Shown here piece by piece: positions 10,174 to 19,241 of a stretch of DNA of 64,000 bases. The DNA lies in assembly GCF_024497955.1 (NCBI RefSeq), contig NZ_JANHKP010000004.1, positions 62,001 to 126,000 of the forward strand, read 5' to 3'. The position numbers and the translations under genes are program-made. Origin of the DNA: Streptomyces sp. C10-9-1 (GTDB lineage: Bacteria; Actinomycetota; Actinomycetes; Streptomycetales; Streptomycetaceae). Positions within the stretch are counted from its first letter, which is position 1, and each line of letters starts with the position of its first letter. The notes beneath the pieces were generated by a model. That model was not told the DNA's origin. It was given only the letters and a program-made list of their open reading frames with translations, and searched no databases.

Positions 10174-10368
10174 TCAGAAGGTTATCTGGTTGATCGTCTC
10201 GGCCAGCGAGTTCATGAATCTGTTGATCGACGGGGCGATGCCCGTCGAGGCCAGGAAGAAGCCGAAGAGGATCGCCACGAGGGCCGGGCCGGGCTTGATG
10301 GAACCGCCGCGGACCATCACCACCAGGATGACCAACAACAGCACCACCACAGACAGCGAAATGGCCAC
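10174..10368 (-). CDS. Small two-helix membrane protein
   Basis: A 64-aa product with two hydrophobic segments: residues 2-19 (VAISLSVVVLLLVILVVM) and 28-42 (PALVAILFGFFLAST). These are joined by a short GGSIKP loop and followed by a polar tail ending NSLAETINQITF. The GTG at 10368 is chosen because GAGGG lies 8 nt upstream. A GTG two codons earlier overlaps that site, and an ATG at 10443 would add a Pro/Gly-rich extension. I recognise this as a small conserved Streptomyces membrane protein without a known role; conservation is from memory. It is divergent from the acyltransferase gene. Confidence 0.65.
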   Translation of the reverse strand: MAISLSVVVLLLVILVVMVRGGSIKPGPALVAILFGFFLASTGIAPSINRFMNSLAETINQITF

Positions 10369-10799
10369 ACTGATCACACCCTCGGTCGGTCCGCCTTGCC
10401 GGCCCGGGGGCACGCGGCCCGGCACGCCCCCGACGGCACCCATGGTGCCATCAACCTCCCTGCCCCCGGGGCCGGGTGGTGAATCGTGGACGTCACGATC
10501 ACGCCACCACCCGGGGCCCGGCCCCCTCACCGGGAGCCCGACACGCCGGCCGGCCGGCCTCCGGGGCAACAAGGGGGAGATGTACCGGCGGTTTCGTTTC
10601 CAGGCCCTCACCCGCCGTCCACAGGAACTCCGAAGAGCCGCGGGCCGCGAGGGCCTCCGCACCGCGAGCCCCTACCGGAATGGCCCTTTTATTGCGCTTT
10701 CGACCGGTCAAAGCCGGTCATAAAACAGCGCTGTTGACGCCCTCGGCGAAGCCCTCGACGTGTTTCCCCCACCCGTTCTCGATGGCTAGGGTGCCGTGG
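10369..10799. other. Intergenic region with paired CCGGTCA repeats
   Basis: No convincing gene is present. Near its end, two direct CCGGTCA copies (10704-10710 and 10714-10720) are spaced one helical turn apart next to the AT-rich TAAAA, in a position suiting control of the acyltransferase gene. A 25-codon frame starting at 10451 on the minus strand ends exactly at the small membrane gene's ribosome-binding region, but its support is weak. Confidence 0.4.
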
Positions 10800-11978
10800 A
10801 TGTTCCACGCTGCGCACGCATCCCGGAGAGCGGCCGCCCTGGACACCGGGGAGCCGGAGACCGCCCCTGCACCGCCCCGGGCGACCACCCCGGCCCCTGC
10901 GGCAGGTGGCCGGAACTCCCCCTCGCCACCGGGCGGTGAGCCCTCCGGTCACACGGGTCGCGACCCCTTCTTCGACAACGCCAAGTACCTGGCGATCGTG
11001 CTGGTGGCGGTGGCCCACGCCTGGGAACCGGTCATGGACGGGAGCCGGGCGGCCCGCGCCCTCTACATGATCGTCTACACCTTCCACATGCCGGCCTTCA
11101 TCGTGATCTCGGGCTACTTCTCGCGCAGCTACCAGGGCAGGCCCGGGCAACTGCGGCGGCTGCTCACCGGGATCGCCCTGCCCTACGTGGTCTTCGAGGT
11201 GGCGTACTCCCTGTTCGCCCGCTGGTCGGGGCACAGCCCCGACCAGCCCGTCACCCTTCTCGACCCCTACTACCTGACGTGGTTCCTGGCCGCGCTCTTC
11301 GTCTGGCGGCTCACCACCCCGCTGTGGCGGATCGTGCGGTGGCCCCTCCCGGTGGCACTCGGAATCGCCGTGGCGGCCGCGCTCACGCCCGGCATCGGAG
11401 CGGATCTGAACCTCCAGCGGGTGCTCCAGTTCCTGCCCTTCTTCGTCCTCGGGCTCACCCTCGGGCCGGAGCACTTCCAGATGGTGCGACGGCGGGAGGT
11501 GCGGCTGATGAGCCTGCCGCTGCTGGCGGCCACCGCCGCCTTCGCGTACTGGGCCGCGCCCAGGGCCGGGCTGGACTGGTTCTTCCGGTCGAGCAGCATC
11601 CAGGAGATCGGCGTCCCCTGGTGGCGGGGCGTCGCCATGGTGCTCGGCCTCTTCGGCTGCGCGGTCGTGCTCACGGCCGTGTTCCTCGCCTGGGTGCCCG
11701 CCCGGCGCACCTGGATGACCTCCCTGGGAGCGGGGACGATCTGCGGCTACCTGCTGCACGGGGTCCTCACCAAGGCCGGCGACTGGCTCGGCTTCTTCGA
11801 GGCCAATCCCTGGCTGGGCAGCCCCCTCGGCCTGGTGGTGCTCAGCACGGGGATGGCCGTCGCGGTGACACTGCTGTGCACGCCCCCGGTACGGCGCCTG
11901 CTGCGCGCGGTGACCGAGCCCGAGCTGCGGTGGGCCTTCCGCCGTGACGTCACCGACCTCCGGCCCGGCGGCCGCTGA
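10800..11978 (+). CDS. Acyltransferase family 3 integral membrane protein
   Basis: A membrane-embedded acyltransferase of the OafA/NolL/ExoZ type that transfers acyl groups to extracytoplasmic or surface sugars. The product has about ten hydrophobic segments. The family's N-terminal signature is present as DPFFDNAKYLAIVLVAVAHAW, with the catalytic-type His, followed by FHMPAFIVISGYFSR. An N-terminal 50-residue Pro/Ala-rich cytoplasmic tail precedes it. The ATG at 10800 has AGGGTG about 8 nt upstream; GTG at 10791 and ATG at 10782 are alternatives with less support. Substrate cannot be deduced. It is alone, convergent with the HD-domain gene. Confidence 0.87.
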   Translation: MFHAAHASRRAAALDTGEPETAPAPPRATTPAPAAGGRNSPSPPGGEPSGHTGRDPFFDNAKYLAIVLVAVAHAWEPVMDGSRAARALYMIVYTFHMPAFIVISGYFSRSYQGRPGQLRRLLTGIALPYVVFEVAYSLFARWSGHSPDQPVTLLDPYYLTWFLAALFVWRLTTPLWRIVRWPLPVALGIAVAAALTPGIGADLNLQRVLQFLPFFVLGLTLGPEHFQMVRRREVRLMSLPLLAATAAFAYWAAPRAGLDWFFRSSSIQEIGVPWWRGVAMVLGLFGCAVVLTAVFLAWVPARRTWMTSLGAGTICGYLLHGVLTKAGDWLGFFEANPWLGSPLGLVVLSTGMAVAVTLLCTPPVRRLLRAVTEPELRWAFRRDVTDLRPGGR

Positions 11979-11985
11979 CGCGGGT

Positions 11986-12007
11986 GGGCGGCCCGCGCGG
12001 GCCGCCC
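11986..12007. terminator. Palindromic bidirectional terminator
   Basis: A perfect 22-bp palindrome (GGGCGGCCCGC and its complement) lies 7 nt after the acyltransferase stop and 5 nt from the stop of the convergent HD-domain gene. Confidence 0.5.
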
Positions 12008-12012
12008 GCCGG

Positions 12013-12465
12013 TCACCCCGGAGGCAGCCCGAGCAGGCGCCGGGTCGTGGCGTACTTCTCGACCAGGCGCGTCCGGGTCGGGAGGTCCAGCTCGGCGAGG
12101 CGGCCCGGATCGGTGTTGTGGGCCAGGTCCGCCTCCTTGACCAGCAGCGCCCCGGGGACGGCGAGCACCCGCGCGGCGTACGCGGCGGGCTCCTCGCCCC
12201 TCTCCCTGGTCAGCGCGAGCACCATGTCCTTCACGGACCGCGGCAGGGCGGCCGCCTCCAGCCAGGCGCGGCTGAGGCGGTCGTCCTCGATCGCGTCGTG
12301 CAGCCAGCCCGCGGCGATCTGCTCCTCGCTCCCGCCGCGGGCGCGGACCCCTTCGGCGACGGCGGCCAGGTGCTCGGCGTAGGGGCGCCCGGACTTGTCC
12401 GTCTGCCCGGCGTGCGCCTCGCGTGCGACGGCCTCGACCTCGTCCAGGCTCAGGGTGTCTGCCAT
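12013..12465 (-). CDS. HD domain phosphohydrolase, (p)ppGpp hydrolase-like
   Basis: A 150-aa single-domain HD protein. The metal-binding motif is GWLHDAIEDD at about residues 52-61, preceded by AHAGQTDKSGRPYAEHL, which is typical of the hydrolase half of RelA/SpoT and of small Mesh1-like proteins. A later ADLAHNTD supplies the second Asp/His region. The synthetase domain is absent, so it could be a small (p)ppGpp or related nucleotide hydrolase. The substrate is inference. It lies 178 bp downstream of the phosphatase gene start region on the same strand but with no obvious coupling. Confidence 0.85.
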   Translation of the reverse strand: MADTLSLDEVEAVAREAHAGQTDKSGRPYAEHLAAVAEGVRARGGSEEQIAAGWLHDAIEDDRLSRAWLEAAALPRSVKDMVLALTRERGEEPAAYAARVLAVPGALLVKEADLAHNTDPGRLAELDLPTRTRLVEKYATTRRLLGLPPG

Positions 12466-12643
12466 GCCCCGACTCTAGGCCGTGTCCGGCACATGGCGCC
12501 GTCCCCCCTCAGGGCGGGGCGCGTACCGGGGGTCGGGCACCGGGCGGGAGGCGTCGGACACCCCCCGGAGGCGTGCGTACCGGGCCGTCGCGCGCCGGGC
12601 GGGAGGCACCGGGTCCACGTCGCGGCGGAGGGCCGCGCCCGGG

Positions 12644-13807
12644 TCAGGTCCGACGGGACAGCAGCAGCAGCGCGCGGTCGTCGTTGACGTCCTTGGCGAC
12701 GGCCTCGATCAGGTGCCAGGCCGCGCCCTCGAAGCCGGTCGCGACATACCGCTCGGCCTCTCCCGTCAGCCGGTCGATGCCCTCGGCGATGTCGCGGTCG
12801 GACGCCTCCACCAGGCCGTCGGTGAACAGCATGAGCACGTCGCCGGGGCGCAGGGAGCCCTTCAGCGGGTCGAACTGCGCCCCGTCGTAGACGCCCAGCA
12901 GGGGGCCCTCGGCCGCCCGCTCCTCCCAGCGGCCGCTGCCCGCGTGGTACTGGAGCGCGGGCAGGTGGCCCGCGGACAGCAGCTCGTAGTCCCCGGAGTC
13001 GAGGTCGAGCACCAGGTGGACGGAGGTGGCGAAGCCCTCGTCCCAGTCCTGCCGCAGCAGGTAGCCGTTGGCGGCGGGCAGGAAGGCGTGCGGGGGCAGG
13101 GAGCCGAGCAGCCCGCCGAAGGCGCCGGAGAGCAGCAGTGCGCGGGAGGCCGCGTCCATCCCCTTGCCGGAGACGTCCGTGAGCACGACCTCCAGGGTGC
13201 GCCCGCCGCCCGTGCGCGCGGCGACCACGAAGTCGCCGGAGAAGGACTGCCCGCCCGCCGGGCGCAGCGCCATCTCCCGGTGCCAGCCCTTGGGCAGGCG
13301 GGGCAGGGCGCTCTGCACCCGGATCCGCTCGCGCAGGTCGAAGAGCATCGTCCCGCCCCGTCGCCACGGTACGCCGACCCGGGCCCGGAACTGGGCTATC
13401 AGCAGCCCGAAGAAGCCGCAGGCGGCGACGGTGAGGACCGTGCCGGGAGTGACGCTGGCCGCGCTCTGGGTGTACGGGCCGAGCACCGTGGACTCCACGA
13501 TCAGGCCGGCCGCCGCCGCCGCGTAGAGCCCGAGCAGGCTGGCGGGCCGCAGCAGCAGACCGCCCGCGACGATGGGCAGCACCAGCGCCACCGGGGAACA
13601 CCACACGGGGTTGGTGACGGTTCCCCAGACCAGGGCCGGGACCGTGAGCAGCAGTCCGGCCAGCGCGAACCGGTCGGAGCCGTCCCCGCGGAAGTAGTCG
13701 ACGGCGGACCGGCGCAGCGCGGTGCGGACCCGGTGAGCGGCCTTCCGCTGCCGGGCCGAGAACGAGTCTGGTGAAGAGCCGCGGGCCACCCGGTGGACCC
13801 TATCCAC
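12644..13807 (-). CDS. Membrane-anchored PP2C-type (SpoIIE) serine/threonine phosphatase
   Basis: A 387-aa protein with three to four N-terminal hydrophobic segments (FALAGLLLTVPALVWG, PVALVLPIVAGGLLL, LGLYAAAAAGLIV, VLTVAACGFFGLLIAQF). A SpoIIE/RsbU-type phosphatase domain follows. Signature pieces are GGQSFSGDFVVA, VLTDVSGKGMDA, the Mg-coordinating Asp in LMLFTDGLVE, and NDDRALLLL near the C-terminus. Such enzymes in Streptomyces usually dephosphorylate anti-anti-sigma factors; no partner gene is adjacent. The start is uncertain: GTG at 13807 or GTG at 13789 both precede the first membrane segment. Reading further upstream runs antisense to the acetyltransferase gene. It is divergent from that gene. 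Confidence 0.87.
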   Translation of the reverse strand: MDRVHRVARGSSPDSFSARQRKAAHRVRTALRRSAVDYFRGDGSDRFALAGLLLTVPALVWGTVTNPVWCSPVALVLPIVAGGLLLRPASLLGLYAAAAAGLIVESTVLGPYTQSAASVTPGTVLTVAACGFFGLLIAQFRARVGVPWRRGGTMLFDLRERIRVQSALPRLPKGWHREMALRPAGGQSFSGDFVVAARTGGGRTLEVVLTDVSGKGMDAASRALLLSGAFGGLLGSLPPHAFLPAANGYLLRQDWDEGFATSVHLVLDLDSGDYELLSAGHLPALQYHAGSGRWEERAAEGPLLGVYDGAQFDPLKGSLRPGDVLMLFTDGLVEASDRDIAEGIDRLTGEAERYVATGFEGAAWHLIEAVAKDVNDDRALLLLSRRT

Positions 13808-13894
13808 CCGCCCGCCCCGCGTGCAGGGGTACCCCGGGACAACGCGTTCGAAATCCGGTCGCGGCCGTCCGGAGGGGGCTGGTAGGGATGGCGT

Positions 13895-15124
13895 ATGACA
13901 CCTGATCTGCGGCCCGTGACCGATGCCGACTGGGACTCCTGGTACTCCTCGCTGGAGCGTGCCTTCGGCGGGGTCCGGGAGTCGGACCAGGAGCGGGCGC
14001 TGTACCGGGACCTGACCGAGCTGGACCGTTCCTTCGGTGCCTGGGACGAGGGCGCCTGGGTGGGCACCGCGGGTGCGTTCTCGTTCCGGCTGTCGGTGCC
14101 GGGCGGGGCGATGGTTCCCGCGGCCGGCGTGACCATGGTCAGCGTGGCGGCGACGCACCGGCGGCAGGGCGTGCTGACGGCGATGATGCGCCACCAGCTG
14201 GACTCGGTCCGCGAGCTGGGCGAGCCGCTCGCCGTGCTGACGGCCTCCGAGCCGGCCATCTACGGCCGCTTCGGCTACGGGACGGCGACGTACGCGATGT
14301 CCGTGGACGTGGACTCCTCCCGGGTGGCGATCGCCGCGCCGCCGGGGACCGAGGGGGTGCGGCTGCGCTTCGCGGACCCGGAGCAGGCGGCCGGGGCGTG
14401 CGAGGCGGTCTACCTGCGCCGGGCGGGCGCGCGGCCGGGCATGCCGGCGCGCTCGCCCGGGTGGGAGCGGCAGCCGCTGCTCGACCCGCCGGCGGACCGG
14501 GAGGGGGGCTCGCCGCTCCAGTGCGTGCTGGCCGAACGCGGGGGTGAGACCGTCGGGTACGCGCGCTTCCACAACCGTCCCGACTGGTCGGACGCCGGGC
14601 CGAAGGGCGCGGTCGTGCTGCGGGACGCCGCCGCCGACGACCCGGCGGCGTACGCGGCGCTCTGGCGGTTCCTGTGCGGGATCGACCTGACGAGTTCGGT
14701 GCGCTCGCGGAACCTGCCGGTGGACGACCCGCTGCTGCACCTGGTCTCCGACGTGCGCCGGTGCTCGGTGCGGACACGGGACTCGCTGCACCTGCGGCCC
14801 GTGGAGCTGGGTGCGGCGCTCCAGGCGCGCACCTACCGGGCGCCGGTGGACGTGGTGCTGGAGGTGGCGGACGCGTTCTGCCCGTGGAACACCGGGCGCT
14901 GGCGCCTGAGCGGTGACGCCAAGGGCGCCTCCTGCGAGCGCACCCGGGACGCGGCGGACCTTGAGCTGTCGGTGCGGGAGCTGGGCTCGGCCTACCTCGG
15001 CGGGGTGTCCCTCTCCTCGCTGGCGGGCGCCGGCCGGGTGCGGGAGCTGCGGAAGGGGGCGCTGGCCGAGACCTCGGCGGCGTTCGGCTCCGACGCCGCC
15101 CCCTGGCTGCCGCACGGCTTCTGA
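13895..15124 (+). CDS. Eis-like GNAT family N-acetyltransferase
   Basis: A 409-aa protein with the two-GNAT-plus-SCP2-like layout of the Eis family, which acetylates amines including aminoglycosides and peptides. The acetyl-CoA loop is VSVAATHRRQGVLTAMM (residues about 87-103). YGRFGYG follows it, as in mycobacterial Eis. The chain ends in a C-terminal phenylalanine (LPHGF), consistent with the Eis mechanism in which the C-terminal carboxylate acts in catalysis. The ATG has GGTAGGGATGGCGT upstream. It is divergent from the SpoIIE-type phosphatase with an 87-bp gap and convergent with nei2. The natural substrate cannot be read from sequence. Confidence 0.9.
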   Translation: MTPDLRPVTDADWDSWYSSLERAFGGVRESDQERALYRDLTELDRSFGAWDEGAWVGTAGAFSFRLSVPGGAMVPAAGVTMVSVAATHRRQGVLTAMMRHQLDSVRELGEPLAVLTASEPAIYGRFGYGTATYAMSVDVDSSRVAIAAPPGTEGVRLRFADPEQAAGACEAVYLRRAGARPGMPARSPGWERQPLLDPPADREGGSPLQCVLAERGGETVGYARFHNRPDWSDAGPKGAVVLRDAAADDPAAYAALWRFLCGIDLTSSVRSRNLPVDDPLLHLVSDVRRCSVRTRDSLHLRPVELGAALQARTYRAPVDVVLEVADAFCPWNTGRWRLSGDAKGASCERTRDAADLELSVRELGSAYLGGVSLSSLAGAGRVRELRKGALAETSAAFGSDAAPWLPHGF

Positions 15125-15173
15125 GCGGGGCGGCGGCCGCCGCCCCCGTTCCCGCGGGGCAGGGGCGGCGGGA

Positions 15174-15983
15174 TCAGCGCCGCTGGCAGGTGGGGCACCA
15201 GAAGAGGTTGCGCGCGGCGAGCGGCGCGGTGCGGACGGTGTCCCCGCAGACGTGGCAGGGCATGGCGGCCCTGCGGTAGACGTAGACCTCGCCGCCGTGG
15301 TCGTCGACGCGCGGCGGGCGGCCCGTCGCCTCGGGCCCGTGCTCGGGGCGGACCGTGTCGATCCGGTTGTTCCGGACGCCCTCGCGCATCAGCGCGGCGA
15401 GGTCCGCCCACACCGCGTCCCACTCGCGCCGGGTGAGGTCGCGCCCCGCCCGGTAGGGGTCGATGCCGTGCCGGAACAGGACCTCGGCCCGGTAGACGTT
15501 GCCGACCCCGGAGACGACCTTCTGGTCCATCAGCAGGGCGGCGATGCTGCTCCGGGACCGGGAGACGCGTGCCCAGGCGCGGTCCGGTCCGTCGTCGGGG
15601 CGCAGCGGATCGGGCCCCAGGCGGTCGTGGACGGCCGCCTTCTCCCCGTCGGTGACCAGGGCACAGGCGGTGGGCCCCCGCAGGTCGACGTAGGAGTCGG
15701 GGTTGGCGAGCCGGAGGCGGACGGTGTCCGTGGGCGGCGGGGCCGGTGCGTCGCCGAAGGCCACCTTGCCGAAGAGGCCGAGGTGGATGTGGACCCACTC
15801 GCCGCGTCCGAAGCCGAGGAAGAGGTGCTTGCCGTGGGCCTCGGTGGCGTCGAGCACGGCTCCGTCTATGAGCGCGGCGGAGTCGGCGAACTTCCCCTGC
15901 GGGCTGGTGGCCCGCACGGGCCGGCCGCCGAACCGTTCCCGGTAGTCGGCGGCCAGCCGGTGGATGGTGTGCCCTTCGGGCAT
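15174..15983 (-). CDS. nei2: Fpg/Nei family DNA glycosylase (endonuclease VIII-like)
   Basis: Base-excision repair enzyme that removes oxidised bases and nicks the abasic site. The 269-aa product begins MPEGHTIHR, giving the catalytic Pro2 and Glu3. A conserved Lys lies in AHGKHLFLGF. The helix-two-turn-helix segment contains MDQKVVSGVGNVYRAEVLF. The C-terminal zinc finger has four Cys (CHVCGD and CPTC). It starts inside the rpiB stop (TGATG overlap), so the two are translationally coupled. Assignment to the actinobacterial Nei2 branch rests on the MPEGHT start and this context. Confidence 0.93.
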   Translation of the reverse strand: MPEGHTIHRLAADYRERFGGRPVRATSPQGKFADSAALIDGAVLDATEAHGKHLFLGFGRGEWVHIHLGLFGKVAFGDAPAPPPTDTVRLRLANPDSYVDLRGPTACALVTDGEKAAVHDRLGPDPLRPDDGPDRAWARVSRSRSSIAALLMDQKVVSGVGNVYRAEVLFRHGIDPYRAGRDLTRREWDAVWADLAALMREGVRNNRIDTVRPEHGPEATGRPPRVDDHGGEVYVYRRAAMPCHVCGDTVRTAPLAARNLFWCPTCQRR

Positions 15984-16477
15984 CAGGCGGTCGGCTCCTG
16001 CGGGTGGTGCGCCGGGATCGGCGGGAGCTCGCCGGTCGTCTCGTAGGCGGAGAGCATCTCGATGCGGCGGGTGTGCCGCTCCTCGCCCGAGTACGGGGTG
16101 GCCAGGAAGACCTCGACGAAGGAGGTCGCCTCCTCCTCGGAGTGCATACGGGCGCCGACGGCGATCACGTTGGCGTTGTTGTGCTCGCGGCCGAGGGAGG
16201 CGGTCTGCTTGCTCCAGGCGAGTGCCGCGCGTACGCCCTTGACCTTGTTGGCGGCGATCTGCTCGCCGTTGCCCGAACCGCCGATCACGATGCCGAGGGA
16301 GTCGGCGTCGGCCGCGGTGCGCTCCGCGGCGCGCAGGCAGAACGGCGGGTAGTCGTCCTGGGCGTCGTAGACGTGCGGACCGCAGTCCACGGGCTCGTGG
16401 CCGTTGGCCTTCAGCCACTCGACGAGGTGGTTCTTGAGTTCGTAGCCCGCATGGTCCGAGCCGAGGTAGACGCGCAT
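15983..16477 (-). CDS. rpiB: Ribose-5-phosphate isomerase B
   Basis: Interconverts ribose-5-phosphate and ribulose-5-phosphate in the pentose phosphate pathway. The 164-aa product shows GSDHAGYELK at residues 6-15, the phosphate-binding IVIGGSGNGEQIAANK, and REHNNANVIAVGAR. The Ser in GGSGNG replaces the Cys used by some RpiB enzymes, as is common in actinobacteria. The ATG at 16477 begins MRVYLGSDHAG. A longer frame upstream is Arg/Pro-rich and lacks support. The stop overlaps the nei2 start, and this pairing is a recurring Streptomyces arrangement. Confidence 0.95.
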   Translation of the reverse strand: MRVYLGSDHAGYELKNHLVEWLKANGHEPVDCGPHVYDAQDDYPPFCLRAAERTAADADSLGIVIGGSGNGEQIAANKVKGVRAALAWSKQTASLGREHNNANVIAVGARMHSEEEATSFVEVFLATPYSGEERHTRRIEMLSAYETTGELPPIPAHHPQEPTA

Positions 16478-16674
16478 GGTCCGAGTGTGGCACGAGGGGA
16501 GGGCGCGTCCGGGTGCGGGGCCCGCCCGGCGGGGCGGACCGGCACGGTCCGTTTCGGTGTGCGGCAGTGCGCGGGGGTGCACGGGCGCGGGCGCGCGCGG
16601 GGGGCGCACGCACGTACGGCGCGGGCCCGCCCGCCGCGGGCGCGGCCGACGGGCCCCGGGGGCGCCGGAGGGGA

Positions 16675-17259
16675 TCAGCCGCGCCGCCCGGCGATCCTCC
16701 AGGCGGTGGGCAGGGCGCCCATGGCGAGCGCCGCCTTCAGCGCGTCACCGAAGAGGAACGGCAGGAGGCCGACGGCGATCGCCTGGGACAGGCTCATCCC
16801 GGTGGCCAGGGCCAGGTAGGGAACGCCCACGGCGTAGATGATCAGGGAGCCGAGGGCCATCGCCCCGGCGGTGCGCAGCACGGTCCGGTCGGCGCCCCGG
16901 CGGGCGAGGGCGCCGACCACGGTCGCGGCCAGCAGCATGCCGAGGATGTAGCCGAAGGAGGGCATGCCGTATCCGGAGGCGCCCTGCGCGAACCACGGCA
17001 CGCCGAGCACACCGGCGACGGCGTAGAGGCCGAGGGAGAGGAAGCCGCGCCGGGTGCCCAGGGCGGAGCCCACCAGCAGGGCGGCGAAGGTCTGGCCGGA
17101 GACCGGGACGGGGGAGCCGGGGACCGGCACGGAGAGCTGGGCCGCGAGTCCGGTCAGCGCGGCACCGGAGGCGACCAGAGCGATGTCCCGGGCGCGGGAG
17201 GCCGGGACCAGGTCGGCCAGGACGAGGCCGGATCGGACGGGGGCGGCAGCGGTGCTCAT
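16675..17259 (-). CDS. bioY: BioY family biotin transporter (S component)
   Basis: Substrate-capture membrane protein for biotin uptake; works alone or with an ECF energy module (EcfT, EcfA). The 194-aa length fits. About six hydrophobic segments are visible, with BioY signatures PVPGSPVPVSGQTFAALLVGS-like (residues about 45-63), RRGFLSLGLYAVAG, and GYILGMLLAA. Asp in LFGDALKAALA near the C-terminus is the conserved BioY Asp. The ATG has GGAGAG 6 nt upstream. No ECF ATPase or T component is adjacent, so a shared module elsewhere or solitary function is likely. No clear BioQ or BirA operator is seen. Confidence 0.93.
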   Translation of the reverse strand: MSTAAAPVRSGLVLADLVPASRARDIALVASGAALTGLAAQLSVPVPGSPVPVSGQTFAALLVGSALGTRRGFLSLGLYAVAGVLGVPWFAQGASGYGMPSFGYILGMLLAATVVGALARRGADRTVLRTAGAMALGSLIIYAVGVPYLALATGMSLSQAIAVGLLPFLFGDALKAALAMGALPTAWRIAGRRG

Positions 17260-17678
17260 CGGGCTCTCCGGAGGTGAGGGGCGGGGGAACAGGGCGACCG
17301 TAGCCCAGCGTGACGTACCCGATCACCGTCATCCGCCCACAAAGCGACGGCCGGCGCCATGGTGGAGTTCGGACAAAGCAGCGAGACAGGACCCCGGGAC
17401 GGGTGATGCTCATCACTAAGGTCCGGGGCGCGTAGGGCCAGGAAGGCCACGGGGGAGCGTGCGACGGGTATGTAGGAAGTCCATAACGCGCCCTGGCGAC
17501 GCCGGAGAACGCGCCGAGGGTCGCGACGCGGTCGGGGGCACCGCGGACCACGCGGACCCGTGTCGACGTGGTGGCTTTGTGTGAACATGGTGACCGCATA
17601 GCGGACACTCGTTCCTTCCGGGCGGTGCTCCACTCACACTGTCGGCTGCTCTCCGCCCATTCAAGGAACAGGGCCCAC
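17260..17678. other. 419-bp divergent intergenic region
   Basis: Separates bioY from the amino-acid permease and must contain promoters for both. I see no confident -35/-10 pair or operator. Open frames here are short and lack coding character. Confidence 0.4.
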
Positions 17679-19082
17679 ATGTCCCGGACCACCGCGCCCC
17701 CCTCCACCGAGCAGCCGGCCGACACCCGGCTCGCGCACGGCCTCAAGCAACGCCATCTCTCGATGATCGCCCTCGGCGGCGTCATCGGCGCCGGGCTCTT
17801 CGTCGGCTCGGGTGCCGGCATCGCCGCCGCCGGTCCGTCGATCGTGGTGGCCTATGCGCTCTCCGGACTGCTCGTCATGCTGGTGATGCGCATGCTGGGC
17901 GAGATGTCGGCCGCCCATCCCGCCTCCGGCTCGTTCTCCGTGCACGCCGAGCGGGCCATCGGCCCGTGGGCCGGCTTCACCGCGGGGTGGGCCTTCTGGT
18001 TCCTGCTGTGCGTGGCCGTGGGCCTGGAGGCCATCGGCGCCGCCTCGATCATGACGGGCTGGCTGCCGGGGACGCCGGAGTGGGCCTGGGTGGCCCTGTT
18101 CATGCTGGTCTTCTGCGGCACCAACCTCGCCGCGGTGAAGAACTTCGGCGAGTTCGAATTCTGGTTCGCCGCGCTCAAGGTCGGCGCCATCGTGCTCTTC
18201 CTCGGCATCGGCGTGCTGGCGATCACCGGACTGCTCCCCGGCGCCGAGGCCCCCGGCACCTCCAACCTCACCGGCGACGGCGGCTTCCTGCCGAACGGCA
18301 GCGAGGGCCTGATCGTGGGCCTGCTCGCCTCCGTGTTCGCCTACGGCGGCCTGGAGACGGTCACCATCGCGGCGGCCGAGTCGGAGCACCCCGTGCAGGG
18401 CGTGGCGAAGGCGGTGCGCACGGCGATGTGGCGGATCGCGATCTTCTACATCGGCTCCATGGCCGTCATCGTCACCCTGGTGCCGTGGAACGACCCGGCC
18501 GTGGCGGAGAAGGGCCCCTACGTCGCGACCCTGGACCACCTGGGCATCCCCGCCGCCGGGGAGATCATGAACGTGGTCGTGCTGATCGCGCTCCTGTCGG
18601 CGATGAACGCGAACATCTACGGCGCCTCCCGGATGGCCTGCTCGCTGGTGGCCCGCGGACAGGGCCCCGCCGCGCTGGGCCGGGTGACCGGCGGTGTGCC
18701 GCGCACCGCGGTGCTGGTCTCCTCCGTCTTCGGCTTCCTGTGCGTACTGCTCAGCTACTGGCGCCCGGACGACGTGTTCATGTGGCTGCTCAACACCATC
18801 GGCGCGATCATCCTGGTCGTCTGGTACTTCATCGGCGTCTCGCAGCTGATACTGCGGCGGCGCACCGAGCGCGAGGCGCCGGAGCGCCTGGTGGTCCGGA
18901 TGTGGCTGTACCCCGGCCTGACGCTGCTGGCCCTGGCCGGGATGACGGCCGTCTTCTGGATGATGGTGCGGCAGCCGGAGACGCGGCTCCAGCTGCTCGG
19001 CACCGGGGTCCTGACCCTGGCCCTGGCCGCCGGGGGCTACGCCCTCCAGCGCCGCCGGGGCACCGTCCGCCCGGCGGACTGA
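17679..19082 (+). CDS. APC-family amino acid permease
   Basis: A 467-aa secondary transporter with 12 predicted membrane segments. The amino-acid/polyamine/organocation signature lies at the start: LSMIALGGVIGAGLFVGSG (TM1, residues about 29-47), then GEMSAAHPASGSF. The consensus charged loops RRTEREAPERL near the end and KNFGEFEFWFA mid-protein resemble the GABA/aromatic amino-acid permease (AAT) subfamily. Exact substrate is not readable. The ATG at 17679 follows AAGGAACAGGGCCCAC; sequence upstream in frame is not hydrophobic and is unlikely to be translated. It stands alone, with no linked catabolic genes. Confidence 0.9.
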   Translation: MSRTTAPPSTEQPADTRLAHGLKQRHLSMIALGGVIGAGLFVGSGAGIAAAGPSIVVAYALSGLLVMLVMRMLGEMSAAHPASGSFSVHAERAIGPWAGFTAGWAFWFLLCVAVGLEAIGAASIMTGWLPGTPEWAWVALFMLVFCGTNLAAVKNFGEFEFWFAALKVGAIVLFLGIGVLAITGLLPGAEAPGTSNLTGDGGFLPNGSEGLIVGLLASVFAYGGLETVTIAAAESEHPVQGVAKAVRTAMWRIAIFYIGSMAVIVTLVPWNDPAVAEKGPYVATLDHLGIPAAGEIMNVVVLIALLSAMNANIYGASRMACSLVARGQGPAALGRVTGGVPRTAVLVSSVFGFLCVLLSYWRPDDVFMWLLNTIGAIILVVWYFIGVSQLILRRRTEREAPERLVVRMWLYPGLTLLALAGMTAVFWMMVRQPETRLQLLGTGVLTLALAAGGYALQRRRGTVRPAD

Positions 19083-19241
19083 CCCCCGACGCCCCTCCCC
19101 CGGTCCCCGCGACCGACCCGGACCCCCGCGCCGACCCGGCGCGGGGGTCCGCGCATGTCCGGCGGGGGCGGCGGGACGGCACGCCGGCCCCAGGACCCCC
19201 GGGCCTGATCACCGTGTCACCCTGCTGCTGCTAGCGTGCAG

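Noticed and set aside
10376..10451. A 25-codon minus-strand leader peptide before the small membrane gene
   Set aside because: Start spacing to GGAGG is only about 3 nt and the peptide has no attenuator features.
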